Shown: positions 1-8,171 of the stretch, piece by piece | Position numbering within the stretch: the stretch's first letter is position 1 | Layout of the letters: each line of letters starts with the position of its first letter | DNA from: Verrucomicrobiaceae bacterium UBA2429 | Lineage (GTDB): Bacteria > Verrucomicrobiota > Verrucomicrobiia > Verrucomicrobiales > Verrucomicrobiaceae | NCBI GenBank assembly: GCA_002343505.1 | Contig: DDQZ01000047.1 | Span: 1-24,071 of the forward strand | Length of the DNA stretch: 24,071 nucleotides | Reading direction: 5' to 3' | Notes under the pieces: generated by a model | Told to the model about the DNA's origin: nothing | Seen by the model: the letters and a program-made list of their open reading frames with translations, nothing else | Databases searched by the model: none | Made by a program: the position numbers and the translations under genes

Positions 1-289
1 GGCGAGTGAGTCCGGGGCCGGAGCCACCGCAGGCGCGCTTGCCAAAGCGCGGATTTGCCCCCCGCCGCCGCGCCCGCAAGGGCGTGGCAGGCAGGCAGCC
101 CCCGGGTGGCGGCGCTGCCCGGCGGCGTGTCGCAGCCCCGCCTGCAAATGCGCGGGCGGGCATCGTCTCAGAGCTGAGAAGGCCATCAGTGCCAGCCCTT
201 AAAAATGGGCAAAGACGGGATGCGTGCCGGACAAACGGTGCCAGACTCCGGGCGGCACAGGCCCCCGCACCCATCCCACTCACGCTCCC
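1..289. other. Upstream non-coding stretch, no gene supported
   Basis: I see no convincing gene here. The frames that stay open are Pro/Arg/Ala-rich, which is typical of non-coding GC-rich DNA. A TGA stop at 7-9 could be the tail of a gene lying outside the window, but nothing supports this. A short inverted repeat (tctcag at 166-171, ctgaga at 174-179) lies about 110 bases before the start at 290. I find no good -35/-10 pair and no Shine-Dalgarno sequence before 290. Confidence 0.4.
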
Positions 290-2722
290 ATGAAACCACA
301 CCGCCTCCTCCTTGCCACCGCCGCGCTGCTGCTCGGCTTCATCATCACCCCCCGCGCACTCCAGGCCGCGCCGGGAGACCTGGACGCCGCCTTCGGCACC
401 GGGGGCAAGGTCGTCACCACCTTCGGCAGCAGCACTGACCAGGCCTACAGCGTGGCGGCGCAGGCGGATGGAAAGCTCCTGGTGGCGGGCAACTTCGACA
501 ACGGCAGCAACATGGACTTTGCCCTGGTCCGCTACGCGGCTGCTCCCTTGGAACCCGGCAGCCTTTCCCTCTCCTCGGCGTTCTATGCCAGCAGCGGCGG
601 CGCGGTGCTCAATGTCACCGTGCAGCGCGCGGATGGCACGGCCCCGGTGAGCGTGACGCTAAGCACCAGCGATGGCACGGCCAGCGCGGTGCCGCCCTTC
701 GCCGCCGCAGTGGCGGGCACGGACTACGAGGCGCTGAGCGTGGTGGTGGACTTCGCCGAAGGGGAGACCAGCAAGGTGGTGCCCGTCACTCTCATCCCGC
801 GCACGGGCAGGCTGCCCAACCGCCGCTTCACCGTGACGCTCTCCGCCCCCACCGGCGGCGCGGTGCTGGGGACGCTCGCCAGCGCGGAGGTGCGCCTGCT
901 GGCGCCGGACACGCGCGCGCCGACGCTGAAGGTGGCTTTCCCGAAGGCCACGGCGACGCTGGTGACCCAGGTGGCGCCCATCGTGGTGCGCGGCGCTGCC
1001 GGCGACACGCTGGGGCTGGACCGCGTGGAGGTGGACTACGGCGGCATGACCTATCTGGCCACGCTCGGCGCGGCCAGCAAGCCGACCTCGGTGCCCTGGA
1101 GCTTCGAGTTCACCCCGCCCGGAGACGGCCCGGTGAGCCTGACCATCCGTGCCTATGACCTGAGCGGCAACGTCACCACCCTGACACGCTCCTTTGACTT
1201 CATCCGCCGCTACCCGGTGCAAGTGACGCGGCAGGTGCCTCCGGGGCTGGCCTCCCCTGACGAGGCCGGCACGGTGAAGCTCAGCTCCAGCAAGGGGGAC
1301 TTCTCCGCGCTGCTGCCGAAGTATGGCGCGGCCGCGCAGACCGGCGCGGTGACGCCGCTGGCGCAGGTGTCGCTGACCCCGAAGGCGGCGGCGGGTTACC
1401 TTTTCAACCAATGGCAGGGACTGCCCTCCGGGCACACGCTCAAGGGCGCGGTGGCCGCTTTCCAGATGCCCGCGGAGGAGGTGACGGGCATCACGGCGGA
1501 GTTTGTGGCCAATCCCTTCCTGGGCCTGGGTGCCAAGCCGTTGTTTTACGGGCTGGTCTTCCCCCTGGATGACAATGACCACCGGCATGAGACGCACGGC
1601 GCGCTGACGGCCGCGCTGGTGACCAGCACGGGGGCGCTGAGCGGCAAGGTGACGCTCGAGGGCGTGACGACCTCCTTCACCGGGGTGGCGCTGGCCAGCG
1701 GCCCGGTGTGGTTCCGCGCGCCGGACAAGAGCCTGCACACGGCGCTGGCCCTGCCCGGCGGCGCGCAGATGCAGGGCAGCTTCACGGAGGGCACCTTCGT
1801 GGTGGCGATCAGCGGCGGCAGCGGCGGCTCCCTGGAGGGGCAGGCGTGGCCGGCGCTTTACAGCAAGACCGTGCAGGCGCCCGCCACGCTGCTGAACCGC
1901 GCCAGCAAGGCCGGCGGCCCGGTGGACCAGGGCTTCTACACCGCCGCGCTGCCCGCCATGGAGCAGGACCCGGTGAAACCGATCTCGGAGTATCCGCAGG
2001 GCACGGGCTACGGCGGCATCACGCTGAAGAACGACGGCACGCTCATGCTGGCCGGGGTGCTGGCTGACGGGACGAAGTTCACCGCCGCCAGCGCGCTGGT
2101 GGTGGACAACACCACGCCGATTTATGCGCAACTGCTCACCCCCGGCACGACGACCGGGGAGAAGGGCGGCAGCCTCACCGGCAGCCTGGCCTTTGACCCC
2201 GGCGCGGCGGACAGCGACGTGTCCGCCGAGAGCCTGCAGTGGTTCCGCCCGGCGGTCAGCGAGCAGTCCGGCACGACAAAGGCCGCGCTGGCCACGCAGC
2301 TCTACACCGCCGGCTGGCCGCAGGGCATCCATGTGCGGCTCATCGGGGCGAAGTATGACAAGACGGCCACCGCGCAAACGACCCTGGGCCTGCCTGAACC
2401 GGGTCCCTGGCCGGGCATCCTGAGCTTTGACCTGGGCAAGCTGGCGGCTCCCGTGACGGCGACGAATTTCGTCATCAACGGCAACACGGTGCTCATCTTC
2501 AAGACTCCGGGATCTCCGTTCTTCACCCTGAGCTTCACTCCAAGCACGGGTGTGATGAAGGGGACCTTCACACCCTTCTGGTCGAGCGCGAAGCCGCCCG
2601 CCTTCACCGGCGTGCTGCTGGGCAAGGGCGCCAACCAGGGCGGCTGGGGCTATTTCCTGAGCAACGAAACCGGCGACACCGACCCCGAAAGCGGCAGCGT
2701 CATGCTGCTCGGCCAGCCGTGA
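290..2722 (+). CDS. Secreted multidomain beta-rich protein (delta-60 repeat, Calx-beta, InlB-like domain)
   Basis: The product is 810 residues and probably exported. The ATG at 290 is chosen because a classic signal peptide follows directly (KPHR, then a hydrophobic run, with likely cleavage after LQA near residue 26). An upstream in-frame start at 224 would only add a Pro/Thr-rich tail. Residues about 28-83 form a single delta-60 type repeat ([10 protein letters not shown] followed by DFALVRY). Residues about 88-205 look like a Calx-beta domain, with a GTDYE motif and a [12 protein letters not shown] strand. A possible Ig-like segment follows to about 305. Residues about 310-400 resemble a divergent InlB B-repeat (GYLFNQWQG). 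The C-terminal half is beta-rich, with patterns such as [11 protein letters not shown] that I recall from verrucomicrobial extracellular proteins. I see no catalytic motif. Delta-60 units normally occur as several propeller blades, so one copy is odd. A structural or adhesive surface role is inference. Confidence 0.85.
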   Translation: MKPHRLLLATAALLLGFIITPRALQAAPGDLDAAFGTGGKVVTTFGSSTDQAYSVAAQADGKLLVAGNFDNGSNMDFALVRYAAAPLEPGSLSLSSAFYASSGGAVLNVTVQRADGTAPVSVTLSTSDGTASAVPPFAAAVAGTDYEALSVVVDFAEGETSKVVPVTLIPRTGRLPNRRFTVTLSAPTGGAVLGTLASAEVRLLAPDTRAPTLKVAFPKATATLVTQVAPIVVRGAAGDTLGLDRVEVDYGGMTYLATLGAASKPTSVPWSFEFTPPGDGPVSLTIRAYDLSGNVTTLTRSFDFIRRYPVQVTRQVPPGLASPDEAGTVKLSSSKGDFSALLPKYGAAAQTGAVTPLAQVSLTPKAAAGYLFNQWQGLPSGHTLKGAVAAFQMPAEEVTGITAEFVANPFLGLGAKPLFYGLVFPLDDNDHRHETHGALTAALVTSTGALSGKVTLEGVTTSFTGVALASGPVWFRAPDKSLHTALALPGGAQMQGSFTEGTFVVAISGGSGGSLEGQAWPALYSKTVQAPATLLNRASKAGGPVDQGFYTAALPAMEQDPVKPISEYPQGTGYGGITLKNDGTLMLAGVLADGTKFTAASALVVDNTTPIYAQLLTPGTTTGEKGGSLTGSLAFDPGAADSDVSAESLQWFRPAVSEQSGTTKAALATQLYTAGWPQGIHVRLIGAKYDKTATAQTTLGLPEPGPWPGILSFDLGKLAAPVTATNFVINGNTVLIFKTPGSPFFTLSFTPSTGVMKGTFTPFWSSAKPPAFTGVLLGKGANQGGWGYFLSNETGDTDPESGSVMLLGQP

Positions 2723-2738
2723 GCGCGGGGTGCCGCGC
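2723..2738. terminator. GC-only hairpin between convergent genes
   Basis: A perfect 6-bp stem (gcgcgg at 2723-2728, ccgcgc at 2733-2738) with a 4-base loop directly follows the stop of the gene ending at 2722 and faces the convergent gene ending at 2760. No T-run follows on either strand, so this is at best a weak or factor-assisted terminator. Confidence 0.3.
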
Positions 2739-2759
2739 CCGCGAGATCGTGGCTTTCCC

Positions 2760-3722
2760 TCACCTCCTCCTCACCGCCCCCGCCTTGCGCGAGCGGGCGG
2801 AGAGGAAGTCGAAGAGCACGCGCTCCAGGGGCGTGTCCGTGGGGGTCCAGTGGTATTCGATGCCGAGGCGCTCGCAGGAGCCGCGGATGTGATCGCGGTG
2901 TGTCTGGAGATTCTGCAAATAGGCGGCGCGCGCCACGGCGGGGTCCACGAAGCGCTCGGCGCCGGTCTCGGCATCGCGGAAGTGGGCGGCTTTCTCGAAG
3001 GTGAAGTCTATCTCGGCGCGGTCCATGACGTGGAAGAGCACGAGGTCGTGCCCCATGGCGCTGAGCAGGCCGAGCTGGCGCTCGAGCTGGTCCACGGGGG
3101 CGAGCAGGTCGGAGACAAGGCAGATCATGCCGCGCTTGCGCAGGAGGTCGGCGAGCTGGCGCACGCTGAGGTCGAGCGCGGTGCCTCCGGCGGGCGCGGG
3201 CTTTTCCAGCTCGAGCATGAGGCGGCGCAGGTGGCCGGGGCGGTTGCGCGGCGGGATGTGCTCCTGGAGGGTCTGGCCGAAAGTGGTGACGCCGACCGCG
3301 TCCCCCTGCTGCATGAGGAAGAGGGCGAGGGTGGCGGCGAGGGTGGCGGCGTAGTCGGCCTTGGTCATGGGGCCGGAGCCGAACTGCATGGAGCGGCTGT
3401 GGTCCACCACGAGCTGGCAGCGCAGGTTGGTCTCGTCCTCGAATTTTTTGATGAAGGCGCGGTCACTGCGGGCCATGACCTTCCAGTCCATGTGGCGCGG
3501 GTCGTCCCCCTGGACATAGGCGCGGTATTCGGAGAACTCGACGGAGAAGCCGTGGTAGGGGCTGCGATGCAGGCCGCGCCAGAGGCCCTCGACGACGCTT
3601 TTGGCGCGCAGCTCAAGAGAGCGGATGCGGGCCAGGGCATGGAGATCGAGGGAGACGGGCACTGGATGGAAAATGGCGGATGAGGGGCGCGCGTTCAGCC
3701 GCGCCGCCGACACAACGTGCAT
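2760..3722 (-). CDS. DUF58 family protein with vWA-like domain
   Basis: The 320-residue product matches the DUF58 family. It has the typical N-terminal region (ELRAKSVVEGLWRGLHRSP), the signature EFSEYRAYVQGDDPRHMDW around residues 63-80, and a MIDAS-like D-x-S-x-S (DHSRS, Asp107) opening the vWA-like fold. These proteins often sit beside MoxR-type AAA ATPases and are linked to envelope or assembly functions, but no such partner is visible here. I see no membrane segment, so it is probably cytoplasmic. The ATG at 3722 gives about 20 extra residues before the conserved region. A GTG at 3662 (start of VPVSLDLHAL) would fit the usual family N-terminus better, and neither has a clear ribosome binding site. 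The gene converges on the one ending at 2722 and diverges from the permease gene at 3869. The family call is firm, the start is not, and the cellular role is unknown. Confidence 0.9.
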   Translation of the reverse strand: MHVVSAARLNARPSSAIFHPVPVSLDLHALARIRSLELRAKSVVEGLWRGLHRSPYHGFSVEFSEYRAYVQGDDPRHMDWKVMARSDRAFIKKFEDETNLRCQLVVDHSRSMQFGSGPMTKADYAATLAATLALFLMQQGDAVGVTTFGQTLQEHIPPRNRPGHLRRLMLELEKPAPAGGTALDLSVRQLADLLRKRGMICLVSDLLAPVDQLERQLGLLSAMGHDLVLFHVMDRAEIDFTFEKAAHFRDAETGAERFVDPAVARAAYLQNLQTHRDHIRGSCERLGIEYHWTPTDTPLERVLFDFLSARSRKAGAVRRR

Positions 3723-3868
3723 GCGCCGGGCTTCATGTCAGGGATGGATCAAGAAAGTGTCCGGGCAAGTGCCGGACCGGTTTGGGTTTTTCCTGATGCA
3801 GTCTCAACCGCCGGGGGCTTCCCGCATTGACTCCGCCGGGCTTTTCGCCAACCCTGCGCGCCCCTGGA
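3723..3868. promoter_or_regulatory. Divergent intergenic region with an inverted repeat
   Basis: This 146-bp gap separates two divergent genes and so must hold both promoters. The main structure is an inverted repeat with 6-bp arms (gtccgg at 3759-3764, ccggac at 3772-3777) and a 7-base spacer, which could be a hairpin or an operator. I could not identify a convincing promoter for either direction. Confidence 0.3.
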
Positions 3869-5584
3869 ATGATGAACCGGTTCATGAACCTGCTGCAAGG
3901 CGCCCGCGCTGGCTGGGCGAGGGTGCGCGCATGGCCTTACGCGGGGCGGTCCGCCTTTGTGCTGGCACTGCTGGCCATGCTGCTGCTGGCATGGGAGGGA
4001 CATCACCGGGAGAACCCTGCGGATGTGGCGGGTTATGATGTGCGCGGGGGCAGCCTGATCGCCGCTGACGGGGCTCCCGCTGGGCCGGTGCTCCGCGCGG
4101 TCTCGCTGCTGCTGCCTTATCTGGACCAGTGGATGTTCGTCGGCGGGGCGGTGTATGTTTTCATCCTGCTGCGGCAGTGGGGGAACGCGCGCAAGCTGGT
4201 CTTCCCCTCCTGGGTGGCCGCGCCGTCCGTGGCGGCGTGGGCGGTGTGCAAGGACATCGCCCTGCATTTCGGTCCGATGCAAATGACGGAAATGGGCGAG
4301 CCTCCGGCCATGGCGGCCTACTGGCTGAAGCTGGGCATGGTCTTCGTGGTGGGCTTGTGCCCGGCGGCGCTGCTGCATTTCTACACCCGTCAGGGCGCGC
4401 TTGAGCGCTACACGCTGCGCACGTTCTTCGCGCCGCTGGTCTTTTGCTTCATCGCCTTCTGCTCGCTGTGGATGATCATGGACCTGCTGGACAACATGAA
4501 GGAATTCCAGGACGTGGGCAGCAGCGCGTCCACGGTGGCGCTCTTTTACCTGAGCATCATCCCCTTCATCTACGTCTCGGTCATGCCCGCCGCGCTGCTG
4601 CTGGCGGTGCTTTACACGCTGACGCGCATGTCGCGCGCCAACGAGATCGTGGCCATGCTGGGCACGGGCCGCAGTGTCGTGCAAATCCTGCGTCCCGTGC
4701 TCGTCTCAGCGCTGGCCCTGGCCGCGGTCAGCATGGCCGCCAACTACCACTGGGCGCCGCGCGCCGAAGGCAGCCGGAAGGCCATCCTGCGCGCCATGGA
4801 CGAGAGGCAGAAGGACTCCATCCGCGCGGATGTGCTCATGCACCGCGACCCTCAGACCCGCCGCGTGTGGTACATCGGCACCTTCCCCTTTTCTCTCGGA
4901 GAGAGCCGCCTGCGCGGCGTGCAGGTGCGCGAGCACGACGAGGCCGGACGCCTGACGCGCGTCATCCACGCCGACTCGGCCATCTGGCGCCCGGACGGTG
5001 TGTGGCGTTTCTTTGACGGCAGGGAGGTGCTGTATGAAAAGGGCGAGGTGGCCGCCATCCGCGACTTCCCGGAAAAGGACGGAAACAAAATGCTGGTGGA
5101 GAAAGCCTTCGCCGAGACGCCCTGGAGCATGGTCAGCTACGCGCTCAAGGCCGACTCCATGGGCGTGCCGGAACTGGTCTCCTACATCAAGACACATGCC
5201 GGCGACCCGCCTCAGAAGCTGCGCGCCTTCCAGGCGCATTACCACCACCGCTTTGCCATGCCTTGGCAGAGCCTGGCCCTCGCGCTTGTCGCCGCGCCGC
5301 TTGGCATCGCCTGGTCGCGGCGCGGAGCGGTGGGCGGCATCGCCGGCTCCATCTTCATTTTCTTCGGCGTGCTTTTCCTCAACAACCTTTGCCTGAACCT
5401 GGCCAAGGGCGGCCACGCACCCGCATGGCTGGCGGCGTGGATTCCGCATCTCATCTTCGGCTCGCTGGGTCTGGCGCTGCTTTACTACCGCTCGCAAAAC
5501 AAGGACCTGCCGCGCCTCAGCCTGGACTTCCTGTTCAAACGCAAGCCCGCGCCCGCCCGGCCGCGCCGCAGGGCTGCCGCCTGA
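3869..5584 (+). CDS. LptF/LptG family permease with extra N-terminal membrane module
   Basis: The product is 571 residues from the ATG at 3869 (a second ATG follows directly; an in-frame TTG at 3827 would add 14 residues). From about residue 181 onward it is a typical LptF/LptG permease: paired membrane helices (TLRTFFAPLVFCFIAFCSLW, then YLSIIPFIYVSVMPAALLLA), the conserved RMSRANEIVAMLGTGRS coupling segment, a periplasmic beta-rich domain (about 300-430), and C-terminal helices. Family members pair with LptB ATPase to pull lipopolysaccharide from the inner membrane towards the outer membrane. Family length is usually near 360. Here about 180 residues precede it, with four likely membrane segments (about 28-42, 87-104, 114-132, 152-172) and a short loop between the first two. 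I do not recognise that module. The C-terminus is very basic. The next gene starts 21 bases downstream, suggesting an operon. Whether it is LptF or LptG cannot be decided, and no lptB or lptC is nearby. Confidence 0.88.
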   Translation: MMNRFMNLLQGARAGWARVRAWPYAGRSAFVLALLAMLLLAWEGHHRENPADVAGYDVRGGSLIAADGAPAGPVLRAVSLLLPYLDQWMFVGGAVYVFILLRQWGNARKLVFPSWVAAPSVAAWAVCKDIALHFGPMQMTEMGEPPAMAAYWLKLGMVFVVGLCPAALLHFYTRQGALERYTLRTFFAPLVFCFIAFCSLWMIMDLLDNMKEFQDVGSSASTVALFYLSIIPFIYVSVMPAALLLAVLYTLTRMSRANEIVAMLGTGRSVVQILRPVLVSALALAAVSMAANYHWAPRAEGSRKAILRAMDERQKDSIRADVLMHRDPQTRRVWYIGTFPFSLGESRLRGVQVREHDEAGRLTRVIHADSAIWRPDGVWRFFDGREVLYEKGEVAAIRDFPEKDGNKMLVEKAFAETPWSMVSYALKADSMGVPELVSYIKTHAGDPPQKLRAFQAHYHHRFAMPWQSLALALVAAPLGIAWSRRGAVGGIAGSIFIFFGVLFLNNLCLNLAKGGHAPAWLAAWIPHLIFGSLGLALLYYRSQNKDLPRLSLDFLFKRKPAPARPRRRAAA

Positions 5585-5605
5585 CTCCGCCTTATCCGAC
5601 CGCCC

Positions 5606-6190
5606 ATGATTCAAAACTGGTCCATTCGCTCCCGCTCCCATCAGTGCGCCCTGACCGCGCGTCCTTTCGAGGACGGCGAGGTCTTTCACACTGCCATCTA
5701 CTTCGACCCCGAAACCAGCGGCTACCTCCGGCGCGATGTGGCGCTCGACGCCTGGGCACAGGAAACCAGCGAGCGCAAACCCATCGCCTACTGGCGCACG
5801 ACTTATTCGCCGACGATTGTCGAGGAAAAGCCCGAGGTCGCCAGCAAGGAGAGCGCCATGAGCCTGCTCCAGCGCTTCATCGAGGAGGACAATCCCGCCA
5901 CCGAAAACGCGCGCTACATCCTGGCCCTCATGCTCGAGCGCAAGCGCATCCTCAGCCCCACCGCGGCCAGGGAGACCGAGGACGGCAGGATGCTCTTTTA
6001 CGAGAACAAAAAAACCGGCGAGGTCTTCATCATCCGCGACCCCGAACTGCATCTCGACGAGATCGCCCAGGTGCAGGACGAGGTGGCCACACTGCTTGGC
6101 TTCGGCGGCCCCGCCGCCGAGGCTGCCAAAGCCGCCGGCATGAAGATCACCCCGGAGGGCAAAGTGGAGCCGGCCGGGGAAGTGGCTTGA
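5606..6190 (+). CDS. Conserved hypothetical protein of PVC type
   Basis: The 194-residue protein has no signal peptide or membrane segment and is probably cytoplasmic. The N-terminal part (CALTARPFEDGE, then an F-x-P-x-x-x-G-Y-L-R-R-D segment and AYWRTTY) resembles a family I recall from Planctomycetes and Verrucomicrobia, where a Cys-containing CA-x-TG-R-x-F-x-x-GE motif opens the protein. The middle (about 80-120) is helical and charged. Residues 129-155 contain a beta-hairpin-like GRMLFYENKKTGEVFIIRDPEL. The C-terminus is Ala/Gly-rich. The only cysteine lies in the first 15 residues, so a complete zinc site is unlikely. The gene starts 21 bases after the permease gene and is probably co-transcribed. 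I know no function, and a link to envelope biogenesis would rest on position alone. The ATG at 5606 is the first good start. Confidence 0.8.
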   Translation: MIQNWSIRSRSHQCALTARPFEDGEVFHTAIYFDPETSGYLRRDVALDAWAQETSERKPIAYWRTTYSPTIVEEKPEVASKESAMSLLQRFIEEDNPATENARYILALMLERKRILSPTAARETEDGRMLFYENKKTGEVFIIRDPELHLDEIAQVQDEVATLLGFGGPAAEAAKAAGMKITPEGKVEPAGEVA

Positions 6191-6253
6191 GTCGCCTCCG
6201 GCGCGCTTGGCGGGAATTTTGTTTGTTGACCTGTGTGCCGGCGTTCGCGCACT

Positions 6254-7510
6254 ATGACCGGCATGTGCAAAGCACCGCATCTTTTTCTGACATGTCTGCT
6301 GGCCGGCGTGACGCCCGGCCAGGCCCAGGAGCCGCCGCAGCTCTCCGCCGACCTCGATCATCTGCTTAACTTCGCGGAGCTGTGGACCTCGACGCGCGCG
6401 GATTTCGCGACCCGCTACACAGCGAAGACAGACGATGCAACGGCGGAAAAGCCGCCGCAGTTCGAGTGGATGAGCGCGGAGCAGGACCGCGCGCGTTTCA
6501 GCCGCAAAATGTTCCGCAACGTGGAAACGCGCCTGACCATGTTCGGCAAGTCGGTGAAAGTGGAGGAGGCCGTGGTGGAATTCGTCAATGACCGGCCGGC
6601 GAGGGTCAGCGTGTCCTTCTACAATCGCGGCGACTCCGGCGCGATGGAGACGGCGGACTTCGAGCGCATCTTCAAGACCGTGGGCCAGAGTCTCAACCAG
6701 GCGCTGAAATCGGCGCCGCGCAGCGTCCTGAACCCCTCCGCCGGAGCCTCGAAGCTGGTTTCCTGGGGCTGGAACACGCCGCAGGTGGTGGCACTGCTGG
6801 AGCACAATGACTACTCTCCCCGCGCCAGTGGCGGCGCTGCCGGGCAGCCGGAGTTCCTGCGACTCAAGCTGGCCGCGCCGAGCCAGGCAGACTGGACCAT
6901 GGGCCGCCTCTCCACCGGCGTGGGCCGCATGGGCATGGCGGCCAACGTGCGCAAGTCGGCAGACGGCGATGTCCACATCGCCAACGTGCCGATGGTGGAC
7001 CAGGGTGACAAAGGCTACTGCGTGGCCGCCACCTGCCAGCGGCTCTTCGAATACCTGCGCGTGCCGTGCGACCAGCATGAGCTGGCAAATCTCGTCAGCG
7101 TGGACGCGCAGAGCGGCGTCAACATCTTCTCCATGCAGAAGAGCCTCAAGAAAGTCGTCGGCACCTACAGGGTGAACTTTAAAACGCACATCAACCCGGA
7201 GCTGTATTACGACAACCGCCGCCAGCGCCGCGTGTCCCTCCAGGAGTTCACCGGCATCGTCAAAGAGCACATCGGCAAGGGCGTGCCCCTGCTCTGGGCG
7301 CTGGAACTCGGCAAATACAAGGAGGATCCGCCCCTGCCGGTCAGCGGCCAGACCATCGGCGGGCACATGCGCATGATCATCGGCTACAACGAGGCGAAGA
7401 AGCACATCATCTTCTCCGATACCTGGGGTGCCGGGCATGAGCTCAAGCGCATGGACCTTCCCTCCGCGTGGGAGTGCAGCATCGGCCTCTACAGCATGAC
7501 ACCGCGCTGA
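6254..7510 (+). CDS. Secreted C39-like (papain-fold) cysteine peptidase
   Basis: From the ATG at 6254 the product is 418 residues with a signal peptide (HLFLTCLLAGVTPGQA, cleavage near residue 25). An ATG at 6263 would serve equally well, and a GTG at 6233 would spoil the signal peptide. The C-terminal domain (about 240-418) has the layout of C39-like papain-fold peptidases: a Gln before the nucleophile in MVDQGDKGYCVAA (Cys256), His371 in GGHMRMIIGYN, and Asp389 in FSDTWG. The N-terminal 210 residues are an unrecognised alpha/beta region (an FSRKMFRNVETRLTMFGKSV segment, then SVSFYNRGDSGAMETADFERI). I expect it in the periplasm or outside the cell, acting on peptides or peptidoglycan-linked material, but the substrate is unknown. 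It follows the hypothetical gene by 63 bases and may have its own promoter. It converges on the unit ending at 7548. Confidence 0.85.
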   Translation: MTGMCKAPHLFLTCLLAGVTPGQAQEPPQLSADLDHLLNFAELWTSTRADFATRYTAKTDDATAEKPPQFEWMSAEQDRARFSRKMFRNVETRLTMFGKSVKVEEAVVEFVNDRPARVSVSFYNRGDSGAMETADFERIFKTVGQSLNQALKSAPRSVLNPSAGASKLVSWGWNTPQVVALLEHNDYSPRASGGAAGQPEFLRLKLAAPSQADWTMGRLSTGVGRMGMAANVRKSADGDVHIANVPMVDQGDKGYCVAATCQRLFEYLRVPCDQHELANLVSVDAQSGVNIFSMQKSLKKVVGTYRVNFKTHINPELYYDNRRQRRVSLQEFTGIVKEHIGKGVPLLWALELGKYKEDPPLPVSGQTIGGHMRMIIGYNEAKKHIIFSDTWGAGHELKRMDLPSAWECSIGLYSMTPR

Positions 7511-7547
7511 GGCGCGCAGGCGCAGCCGGTGGAGGCATGCTCCGCAT

Positions 7548-8138
7548 TCACGGATTCTTCGCGGGTTCATTCCGCCCCGATTCCAGCCTGGCGGCAGGCG
7601 GCGCGGGCAGGCCGAGGCCGGCAGGCAAACCCGGACGCCTTTGCGGTGCCAGGCTGCCTGGCACCGGAGACTGGGCTTGGCTCTGGGCAGGCGGGGCGGT
7701 GGTTCTGATCGTGCCACTGCTTGGTGCGGAGACGGCAGCAGGCTTGCCGGCCGTCTTCCCTGAGCCGCAGCCGCACTTGCCACCGCCGCTGGCTCCGCAT
7801 CCGCCCCCGGCACTGCCGCAGCCGGAGGACCCTGACCCGGAGCAGGTGGCACAGAGGGGCACCAGCCTCTTTTCCGCCCCGTGCTCATGCGCGCTCAATC
7901 CCAGAAAGGCCAGGGCCACCACCGCCAGATGAAAAGGCCAGACCGCCAGGGAGGCGAGACGGCGCAGGAACCCGCCCAGTTGCTCTGTCGCCGAGTCCGC
8001 GTCAGCCGTTCCACACCCCGCGTCGAGCAGGCCCAGCAGAACCAGCAATCCCAGGATGGCCTCCCTGTGTAGCACCTCCGTCACAGGCCCGATGGCGCAA
8101 AGGAGGAGCAGGGTCAGGGAGGCTGGGCGGAGGGGCAT
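7548..8138 (-). CDS. Small membrane protein with Gly/Cys-rich cluster
   Basis: The 196-residue product starts at the ATG at 8138; a TTG at 8159 would add 7 residues and shorten the gap to the upstream gene to 12 bases. A weak purine-rich stretch (aaagaaag) precedes 8138. It has hydrophobic stretches at about residues 6-18, 28-40 and 61-83, then a cluster of six cysteines in 29 residues (Cys96, 99, 107, 114, 122, 124) spaced by Gly and Ser, then a low-complexity Pro/Ala/Ser tail. I recognise no family. A metal or disulfide role for the cysteines is possible. It is the last gene of the unit that begins at 12718, whose first protein also has a Cys/Gly-rich segment. Its base composition is GC-rich, unlike the gene before it. 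Because of the low complexity, a chance open frame cannot be excluded, but the coherent helices and operon position favour a real gene. Confidence 0.55.
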   Translation of the reverse strand: MPLRPASLTLLLLCAIGPVTEVLHREAILGLLVLLGLLDAGCGTADADSATEQLGGFLRRLASLAVWPFHLAVVALAFLGLSAHEHGAEKRLVPLCATCSGSGSSGCGSAGGGCGASGGGKCGCGSGKTAGKPAAVSAPSSGTIRTTAPPAQSQAQSPVPGSLAPQRRPGLPAGLGLPAPPAARLESGRNEPAKNP

Positions 8139-8171
8139 GGCTTTCTTTGAGGATGACAAGTTGCTCCACTC

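Noticed and set aside
659..2377. Open frame of 572 codons on the minus strand
   Set aside because: It is opposite the secreted multidomain gene and its translation is rich in Arg, His and Gly with no motif.
6226..6263. Promoter (ttgacc at 6226-6231) leading to a leaderless start at 6263
   Set aside because: The -35 match is good, but the only -10 candidate at 18-base spacing (cactat) matches three of six, so a leaderless transcript is not supported.
4706..7888. Open frame of 1060 codons on the minus strand
   Set aside because: It runs antisense through three recognisable genes (permease, hypothetical protein, peptidase) and has Arg/His/Ala-rich composition without any domain.
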